A DNA stretch of 64,000 nt, taken from positions 117,168 to 181,167 of the forward strand of contig JBAIAA010001524.1 of the NCBI GenBank assembly GCA_037893245.1. Reading direction: 5' to 3'. The notes beneath the pieces were generated by a model that made no database searches, was not told where the DNA came from, and saw only the letters and a program-made list of their open reading frames with translations. Source of the stretch: Crossaster papposus (lineage: Eukaryota; Echinodermata; Asteroidea; Velatida; Solasteridae). The translations under genes and the position numbers were made by a program. Shown one piece after another: positions 55,756-64,000 of this stretch (position 1 is the stretch's first letter; every line of letters begins with the position of its first letter).

Positions 55756-56526
55756 TGCACACTTCTTTCCCTTTACATATTTCTTATGCACACTTCTTTC
55801 CCTTTACATATTTCTTATGCACACTTCTTTCCCTTTACATATTTCTTATGCACACTTCTTTCCCTTTACATATTTCTTATGCACACTTCTTTCCCTTTAC
55901 ATATTTCTTATGCACACTTCTTTCCCTTTACATATTTCTTATGCACACTTCTTTCCCTTTACATATTTCTTATGCACACTTCTTTCCCTTTACATATTTC
56001 TTATGCACACTTCTTTCCCTTTACATATTTCTTATGCACACTTCTTTCCCTTTACATATTTCTTATGCACACTTCTTTCCCTTTACATATTTCTTATGCA
56101 CACTTCTTTCCCTTTACATATTTCTTATGCACACTTCTTTCCCTTTACATATTTCTTATGCACACTTCTTTCCCTTTACATATTTCTTATGCACACTTCT
56201 TTCCCTTTACATATTTCTTATGCACACTTCTTTCCCTTTACATATTTCTTATGCACACTTCTTTCCCTTTACATATTTCTTATGCACACTTCTTTCCCTT
56301 TACATATTTCTTATGCACACTTCTTTCCCTTTACATATTTCTTATGCACACTTCTTTCCCTTTACATATTTCTTATGCACACTTCTTTCCCTTTACATAT
56401 TTCTTATGCACACTTCTTTCCCTTTACATATTTCTTATGCACACTTCTTTCCCTTTACATATTTCTTATGCACACTTCTTTCCCTTTACATATTTCTTAT
56501 GCACACTTCTTTCCCTTTACATATTT

Positions 56527-56563
56527 AACTCGAGGGCTTGTTCCCACATCATGTGTTTATTTC
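56527..56563 (+). repeat. Single variant unit
   Basis: Consensus. The next monomer reads CTTCCCC. Fifty-nine monomers follow, two of them 30 bp. Confidence 0.94.
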
Positions 56564-57678
56564 TTATGCACACTTCTTCCCCTTTACATATTTCTTATGC
56601 ACACTTCTTTCCCTTTACATATTTCTTATGCACACTTCTTTCCCTTTACATATTTCTTATGCACACTTCTTTCCCTTTACATATTTCTTATGCACACTTC
56701 TTTCCCTTTACATATTTCTTATGCACACTTCTTTCCCTTTACATATTTCTTATGCACACTTCTTTCCCTTTACATATTTCTTATGCACACTTCTTTCCCT
56801 TTACATATTTTTTATGCACACTTCTTTCCCTTTACATATTTCTTATGCACACTTCTTTCCCTTTACATATTTCTTATGCACACTTCTTTCCCTTTATTAT
56901 TTCTTATGCACACTTCTTTCCCTTTACATATTTCTTATGCACACTTCTTTCCCTTTACATATTTCTTATGCACACTTCTTTCCCTTTACATATTTCTTAT
57001 GCACACTTCTTTCCCTTTACATATTTCTTATGCACACTTCTTTCCCTTTACATATTTCTTATGCACACTTCTTTCCCTTTACATATTTCTTATGCACACT
57101 TCTTTCCCTTTACATATTTCTTATGCACACTTCTTTCCCTTTACATATTTCTTATGCACACTTCTTTCCCTTTACATTTTTCTTATGCACACTTCTTTCC
57201 CTTTACATATTTCTTATGCACACTTCTTTCCCTTTACATATTTCTTATGCACACTTCTTTCCCTTTACATATTTCTTATGCACACTTCTTTCCCTTTACA
57301 TATTTCTTATGCACACTTCTTTCCCTTTACATATTTCTTATGCACACTTCTTTCCCTTTATTATTTCTGATGCACACTTCTTTCCCTTTACATATTTCTT
57401 ATGCACACTTCTTTCCCTTTACATATTTCTTATGCACACTTCTTTCCCTTTACATATTTCTTATGCACACTTCTTTCCCTTTACATATTTCTTATGCACA
57501 CTTCTTTCCCTTTACATATTTCTTATGCACACTTCTTTCCCTTTACATATTTCTTATGCACACTTCTTTCCCTTTACATATTTCTTATGCACACTTCTTT
57601 CCCTTTACATATTTCTTATGCACACTTCTTTCCCTTTACATATTTCTTATGCACACTTCTTTCCCTTTACATATTTCG

Positions 57679-58236
57679 TATGCACACTTCTTTCCCTTTA
57701 CATATTTCTTATGCACACTTCTTTCACTTTACATATTTCTTATGCACACTTCTTTCCCTTTACATATTTCTTATGCACACTTCTTTCCCTTTACATATTT
57801 CTTATGCACACTTCTTTCCCTTTACATATTTCTTATGCACACTTCTTTCCCTTTACATATTTCTTATGCACACTTCTTTCCCTTTACATATTTCTTATGC
57901 ACACTTCTTTCCCTTTACATATTTCTTATGCACACTTCTTTCCCTTTACATATTTCGTATGCACACTTCTTTCCCTTTACATATTTCTTATGCACACTTC
58001 TTTCACTTTACATATTTCTTATGCACACTTCTTTCCCTTTACATATTTCTTATGCACACTTCTTTCCCTTTACATATTTCTTATGCACACTTATTTCCCT
58101 TTACATATTTCTTATGCACACTTCTTTCCCTTTACATATTTCTTATGCACACTTCTTTCCCTTTACATATTTCTTATGCACACTTCTTTCCCTTTACATA
58201 TTTCTTATGCACACTTCTTTCCCTTTACATATTTCT
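57679..58236 (+). repeat. Nested 9-monomer (279-bp) tandem duplication
   Basis: The TTCGTATG change (57,679 and 57,958) and the following CTTTCAC change are both repeated at exactly 279 bp. The second higher-order copy has this segment only once, which accounts for the drop in offset from 3,236 to 2,957. The right edge is approximate. Confidence 0.88.
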
Positions 58237-58389
58237 TATGCACACTTCTTTCCCTTTACATATTTCTTATGCACATTTCTTTCCCTTTACATATTTCTTA
58301 TGCACACTTCTTTCCCTTTACATATTTCTTATGCACACTTCTTTCCCTTTACATATTTCTTATGCACACTTCTTTCCCTTTACATATTT

Positions 58390-58493
58390 AACTCGAGGGC
58401 TTGTTCCCACATCATGTGTTTATTTATTATGCACACTTCTTTCCCTTTACATATTTAACTCGAGGGCTTGTTCCCACATCATGTGTTTATTTC
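58390..58493 (+). repeat. Variant-unit doublet 6
   Basis: Units at 58,390-58,426 (ending TTTATTTA) and 58,457-58,493. The next monomer reads TTATGCACTCTTC. Forty-nine monomers follow. Confidence 0.95.
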
Positions 58494-60010
58494 TTATGCA
58501 CTCTTCTTTCCCTTTACATATTTCTTATGCACACTTCTTTCCCTTTACATATTTCTTATGCACACTTCTTTCCCTTTACATATTTCTTATGCACACTTCT
58601 TTCCCTTTACATATTTCTTATGCACACTTATTTCTCTTTACATATTTCGTATGCACACTTCTTTCCCTTTACATATTTCGTATGCACACTTCTTTCCCTT
58701 TACATATTTCTTATGCACACTTCTTTCCCTTTACATATTTCTTATGCACACTTCTTTCCCTTTACATATTTCTTATGCACACTTCTTTCCCTTTACATAT
58801 TTCTTATGCACACTTCTTTCCCTTTACATATTTCTTATGCACACTTCTTTCCCTTTACATATTTCTTATGCACACTTCTTTCCCTTTACATATTTCTTAT
58901 GCACACTTCTTTCCCTTTACATATTTCTTATGCACACTTCTTTCCCTTTACATATTTCTTATGCACACTTCTTTCCCTTTACATATTTCTTATGCACACT
59001 TCTTTCCCTTTACATATTTCTTATGCACACTTCTTTCCCTTTACATATTTCTTATGCACACTTCTTTCCCTTTACATATTTCTTATGCACACTTCTTTCC
59101 CTTTACATATTTCTTATGCACACTTCTTTCCCTTTACATATTTCTTATGCACACTTCTTTCCCTTTACATATTTCTTATGCACACTTCTTTCCCTTTACA
59201 TATTTCTTATGCACACTTCTTTCCCTTTACATATTTCTTATGCACACTTCTTTCCCTTTACATATTTCTTATGCACACTTCTTTCCCTTTACATATTTCT
59301 TATGCACACTTCTTTCCCTTTACATATTTCTTATGCACACTTCTTTCCCTTTACATATTTCTTATGCACACTTCTTTCCCTTTACATATTTCTTATGCAC
59401 ACTTCTTTCCCTTTACATATTTCTTATGCACACTTCTTTCCCTTTACATATTTCTTATGCACACTTCTTTCCCTTTACATATTTCTTATGCACACTTCTT
59501 TCCTTTACATATTTCTTATGCACACTTCTTTCCCTTTACATATTTCTTATGCACACTTCTTTCCCTTTACATATTTCTTATGCACACTTCTTTCCCTTTA
59601 CATATTTCTTATGCACACTTCTTTCCTTTTACATATTTCGTATGAACACTTCTTTCCCTTTACATATTTCTTATGCACACTTCTTTCCCTTTACATATTT
59701 CTTATGCACACTTCTTTCCCTTTACATATTTCTTATGCACACTTCTTTCCCTTTACATATTTCTTATGCACACTTCTTTCCCTTTACATATTTCTTATGC
59801 ACACTTCTTTCCCTTTACATATTTCTTATGCACACTTCTTTCCCTTTACATATTTCTTATGCACACTTCTTTCCCTTTACATATTTCTTATGCACACTTC
59901 TTTCCCTTTACATATTTCTTATGCACACTTCTTTCCCTTTACATATTTCTTATGCACACTTCTTTCCCTTTACATATTTCTTATGCACACTTCTTTCCCT
60001 TTACATATTT

Positions 60011-60139
60011 AACTCGAGGGCTTGTTCCCACATCATGTGTTTATTTCTTATGCACACTTCTTTCCCTTTACATATTTCTTATGCACACTTCTTTCCCTTT
60101 ACATATTTCTTATGCACACTTCTTTCCCTTTATTATTTC
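60011..60139 (+). repeat. Variant unit plus 30-bp monomer cassette (TTTCCC form)
   Basis: The layout is that of 29,258, but the 30-bp monomer reads CTTTCCCTTTATTATTTC without the extra T for C. Shared only with 62,938. Confidence 0.93.
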
Positions 60140-61346
60140 TTATGCACACTTCTTTCCCTTTACATATTTCTTATGCACACTTCTTTCCCTTTACATATTT
60201 CTTATGCACACTTCTTTCCCTTTACATATTTCTTATGCACACTTCTTTCCCTTTACATATTTCTTATGCACACTTCTTTCCCTTTACATATTTCTTATGC
60301 ACACTTCTTTCCCTTTACATATTTCTTATGCACACTTCTTTCCCTTTACATATTTCTTATGCACACTTCTTTCCCTTTACATATTTCTTATGCACACTTC
60401 TTTCCCTTTACATATTTCTTATGCACACTTCTTTCCCTTTACATATTTCTTATGCACACTTCTTTCCCTTTACATATTTCTTATGCACACTTCTTTCCCT
60501 TTACATATTTCTTATGCACACTTCTTTCCCTTTACATATTTCTTATGCACACTTCTTTCCCTTTACATATTTCTTATGCACACTTCTTTCCCTTTATTAT
60601 TTCTGATGCACACTTCTTTCCCTTTACATATTTCTTATGCACACTTATTTCCCTTTACATATTTCTTATGCACACTTCTTTCCCTTTACATATTTCTTAT
60701 GCACACTTCTTTCCCTTTACATATGTCTTATGCACACTTCTTTCCCTTTACATATTTCTTATGCACACTTCTTTCCCTTTACATATTTCTTATGCACACT
60801 TCTTTCCCTTTACATATTTCGTATGCACACTTCTTTCCCTTTACATATTTCTTATGCACACTTCTTTCCCTTTACATATTTCTTATGCACACTTCTTTCC
60901 CTTTACATATTTCGTATGCACACTTCTTTCCCTTTACATATTTCTTATGCACACTTCTTTCACTTTACATATTTCTTATGCACACTTCTTTCCCTTTACA
61001 TATTTCTTATGCACACTTCTTTCCCTTTACATATTTCTTATGCACACTTCTTTCCCTTTACATATTTCTTATGCACACTTCTTTCCCTTTACATATTTCT
61101 TATGCACACTTCTTTCCCTTTACATATTTCTTATGCACACTTCTTTCCCTTTACATATTTCTTATGCACACTTCTTTCCCTTTACATATTTCTTATGCAC
61201 ACTTCTTTCCCTTTACATATTTCTTATGCACATTTCTTTCCCTTTACATATTTCTTATGCACACTTCTTTCCCTTTACATATTTCTTATGCACACTTCTT
61301 TCCCTTTACATATTTCTTATGCACACTTCTTTCCCTTTACATATTT

Positions 61347-61450
61347 AACTCGAGGGCTTGTTCCCACATCATGTGTTTATTTATTATGCACACTTCTTTC
61401 CCTTTACATATTTAACTCGAGGGCTTGTTCCCACATCATGTGTTTATTTC
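61347..61450 (+). repeat. Variant-unit doublet 7
   Basis: Units at 61,347-61,383 (ending TTTATTTA) and 61,414-61,450. It is the exact partner of doublet 6 at 2,957 bp, including the TTATGCACTCTTC monomer. Forty-eight monomers follow. Confidence 0.95.
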
Positions 61451-62937
61451 TTATGCACTCTTCTTTCCCTTTACATATTTCTTATGCACACTTCTTTCCC
61501 TTTACATATTTCTTATGCACACTTCTTTCCCTTTACATATTTCTTATGCACACTTCTTTCCCTTTACATATTTCTTATGCACACTTCTTTCCCTTTACAT
61601 ATTTCTTATGCACACTTATTTCTCTTTACATATTTCTTATGCACACTTCTTTCCCTTTACATATTTCGTATGCACACTTCTTTCCCTTTACATATTTCTT
61701 ATGCACACTTCTTTCCCTTTACATATTTCTTATGCACACTTCTTTCCCTTTACATATTTCTTATGCACACTTCTTTCCCTTTACATATTTCTTATGCACA
61801 CTTCTTTCCCTTTACATATTTCTTATGCACACTTCTTTCCCTTTACATATTTCTTATGCACACTTCTTTCCCTTTACATATTTCCTATGCACACTTCTTT
61901 CCCTTTACATATTTCTTATGCACACTTCTTTCCCTTTACATATTTCTTATGCACACTTCTTTCCCTTTACATATTTCTTATGCACACTTCTTTCCCTTTA
62001 CATATTTCTTATGCACACTTATTTCCCTTTACATATTTCTTATGCACACTTCTTTCCCTTTACATATTTCTTATGCACACTTCTTTCCCTTTACATATTT
62101 CTTATGCACACTTCTTTCCCTTTACATATTTCTTATGCACACTTCTTTCCCTTTACATATTTCTTATGCACACTTCTTTCCCTTTACATATTTCTTATGC
62201 ACACTTCTTTCCCTTTACATTTTTCTTATGCACACTTCTTTCCCTTTACATATTTCTTATGCACACTTCTTTCCCTTTACATATTTCTTATGCACACTTC
62301 TTTCCCTTTACACATTTCTTATGCACACTTCTTTCCCTTTACATATTTCTTATGCACACTTCTTTCCCTTTACATATTTCTTATGCACACTTCTTTCCCT
62401 TTACATATTTCTTATGCACACTTCTTTCCCTTTACATATTTCTTATGCACACTTCTTTCCCTTTACATATTTCTTATGCACACTTCTTTCCCTTTACATA
62501 TTTCTTATGCACACTTCTTTCCCTTTACATATTTCTTATGCACACTTCTTTCCCTTTACATATTTCTTATGCACACTTCTTTCCTTTTACATATTTCGTA
62601 TGAACACTTCTTTCCCTTTACATATTTCTTATGCACACTTCTTTCCCTTTACATATTTCTTATGCACACTTCTTTCCCTTTACATATTTCTTATGCACAC
62701 TTCTTTCCCTTTACATATTTGTTATGCACACTTCTTTCCCTTTACATATTTCTTATGCACACTTCTTTCCCTTTACATATTTCTTATGCACACTTCTTTC
62801 CCTTTACATATTTCTTATGCACACTTCTTTCCCTTTACATATTTCTTATGCACACTTCTTTCCCTTTACATATTTCTTATGCACACTTCTTTCCCTTTAC
62901 ATATTTCTTATGCACACTTCTTTCCCTTTACATATTT

Positions 62938-63066
62938 AACTCGAGGGCTTGTTCCCACATCATGTGTTTATTTCTTATGCACACTTCTTTCCCTTTACAT
63001 ATTTCTTATGCACACTTCTTTCCCTTTACATATTTCTTATGCACACTTCTTTCCCTTTATTATTTC
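62938..63066 (+). repeat. Variant unit plus 30-bp monomer cassette (TTTCCC form), second copy
   Basis: Partner of 60,011 at 2,927 bp. It is the last variant unit in the window. Confidence 0.93.
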
Positions 63067-64000
63067 TTATGCACACTTCTTTCCCTTTACATATTTCTTA
63101 TGCACACTTCTTTCCCTTTACATATTTCTTATGCACACTTCTTTCCCTTTACATATTTCTTATGCACACTTCTTTCCCTTTACATATTTCTTATGCACAC
63201 TTCTTTCCCTTTACATATTTCTTATGCACACTTCTTTCCCTTTACATATTTCTTATGCACACTTCTTTCCCTTTACATATTTCTTATGCACACTTCTTTC
63301 CCTTTACATATTTCTTATGCACACTTCTTTCCCTTTACATATTTCTTATGCACACTTCTTTCCCTTTACATATTTCTTATGCACACTTCTTTCCCTTTAC
63401 ATATTTCTTATGCACACTTCTTTCCCTTTACATATTTCTTATGCACACTTCTTTCCCTTTATTATTTCTGATGCACACTTCTTTCCCTTTACATATTTCT
63501 TATGCACATTTCTTTCCCTTTACATATTTCTTATGCACACTTCTTTCCCTTTACATATTTCTTATGCACACTTCTTTCCCTTTACATATTTCTTATGCAC
63601 ACTTCTTTCCCTTTACATATTTCTTATGCACACTTCTTTCCCTTTACATATTTCTTATGCACACTTCTTTCCCTTTACATATTTCTTATGCACACTTCTT
63701 TCCCTTTACATATTTCTTATGCACACTTCTTTCCCTTTACATATTTCTTATGCACACTTATTTCCCTTTACATATTTCGTATGCACACTTCTTTCCCTTT
63801 ACATATTTCTTATGCACACTTCTTTCACTTTACATATTTCTTATGCACACTTCTTTCCCTTTACATATTTCTTATGCACACTTCTTTCCCTTTACATATT
63901 TCTTATGCACACTTCTTTCCCTTTACATATTTCTTATGCACACTTCTTTCCCTTTACATATTTCTTATGCACACTTCTTTCCCTTTACATATTTCTTATG

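Larger units (their letters stand above)
1..64000 (+). repeat. 31-bp satellite array, continuous head-to-tail, about 2,000 monomers
   Basis: The same 31-bp unit is read from the first base (monomer position 2) to the last (monomer position 5) without a break or change of orientation. The unit starts TTATGCACAC, has a 13-nt pyrimidine run CTTCTTTCCCTTT at positions 10-22 and ends ACATATTTC. Removing the extra length of the 44 variant units leaves about 2,010 monomers. Most are identical; the rest carry one or two changes, commonly CTTATTTCC, TTTATTATG, TTCGTATG, TTCATATG, CTTTGCC, CTTTCAC or CCATTTAC. Short monomers recur: 30 bp (CCTTTATTATTTC, e.g. near 16,313, 38,109, 52,199, 56,894, 57,361, 60,597, 63,462), 28 bp (ACATATTAATGC) and 27 bp (near 6,989). 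The canonical monomer contains no CpG. Arrays like this are known as eukaryotic satellite DNA; the family is not one I recognise. Confidence 0.99.
57361..64000 (+). repeat. Higher-order repeat, about 2.9-3.2 kb, two full copies and a partial third
   Basis: The junction TTTATTATTTCTGATGC occurs at 57,361, 60,597 and 63,462. It is followed each time by TTCGTATG and then CTTTCAC. Also paired are ACATTTCTTT (58,276/61,233), the variant doublets (58,390/61,347), TTATGCACTCTTC (58,502/61,459), TTCGTATGAACAC (59,640/62,598) and variant units (60,011/62,938). Offsets step through 3,236, 2,957, 2,988, 2,958, 2,927 and 2,865, differing by whole numbers of monomers (one base apart where a single-base deletion occurs). 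Confidence 0.92.

Noticed and set aside
1-63471. Dozens of long + strand open reading frames of 100-3,800 codons
   Set aside because: They are produced by a stop-free monomer whose length is not a multiple of 3. All three frames are open together, starts are whatever ATG follows a stop (TATGCAC or CATCATGTG), ends are at TAA in variant or short units, and no codon-bias, domain or conserved frame is seen.
1-64000. CRISPR array
   Set aside because: There are no spacers. The repeat is contiguous, and the intervals between variant units are filled by the same monomer and range from one to almost two hundred units.
1-64000. Telomeric repeat
   Set aside because: The unit is 31 bp, C/T-rich but without any TTAGGG-like motif or its complement, and no such run occurs at either end.
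1-64000. Inverted segments or minus-strand monomers
   Set aside because: I looked for the complementary strings (GTGTGCATAA, GGGAAAGAAG) and saw none; orientation is constant.
1-64000. Avian W-chromosome XhoI-type satellite
   Set aside because: The CTCGAG site recalls that name, but those repeats have a unit of about 21 bp and a different composition; I cannot support any taxonomic assignment.

Overview
The whole window is one uninterrupted satellite (long-minisatellite) array. A 31-bp monomer is repeated head-to-tail in a single orientation from the first base to the last, roughly 2,000 times. No array edge, inverted segment, gene, RNA gene, transposon or unique sequence is visible. The monomer runs TTATGCACAC, then CTTCTTTCCCTTT, with ACATATTTC at its end (one shared base at each join). 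It has 15 T, 9 C, 6 A and 1 G (about 32% GC, 77% pyrimidine on the + strand). Megabase-type arrays like this are characteristic of eukaryotic heterochromatin (centromeric, pericentromeric, subtelomeric or sex-chromosome blocks). I do not recognise this monomer and the sequence does not say which taxon it comes from.

A second, diverged unit of 37 bases (net +36 bp against the run of monomers) is scattered through the array in 44 essentially full-length copies, plus three or so broken or hybrid ones. It carries an XhoI-type CTCGAG palindrome, a perfect 5-bp inverted repeat around one base (CACATCATGTG) and a TAA. It occurs singly, as doublets with one monomer between (seven), or as pairs with two or three monomers between. 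The spacing between copies is nearly always an exact whole number of monomers once identified indels are counted.

Layout. 1-12,041: monomers with five 67-bp-spaced doublets and shared point variants recurring at fixed offsets (1,437, 4,103, 4,547 bp). 12,042-14,304: 73 identical monomers, the most homogeneous stretch I verified. 14,305-25,500: many private single-base deletions and degenerate units, mixed with a recurring cassette ending in a 28-bp monomer. 25,528-35,023: a 4,748-bp block present twice in direct tandem, identical at every marker checked. 35,024-44,598: further partial copies of the same blocks, including a long near-uniform run at about 42.35-43.77 kb. 44,599-52,951: closely spaced variant units. 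53,081-56,526: a 930/868-bp higher-order repeat. 57,361-64,000: three copies of a higher-order repeat of about 2.9-3.2 kb, with gains and losses of whole monomers, including a nested 9-monomer duplication. This is the pattern expected of repeated unequal exchange and gene conversion.

The very long open frames on the + strand are artefacts. The monomer has no stop in any + frame and 31 is not divisible by 3, so all three frames are open at once and read the same 31-residue peptide repeat in rotation; only variant units, short monomers and a few point changes supply stops. No coding sequence is annotated.
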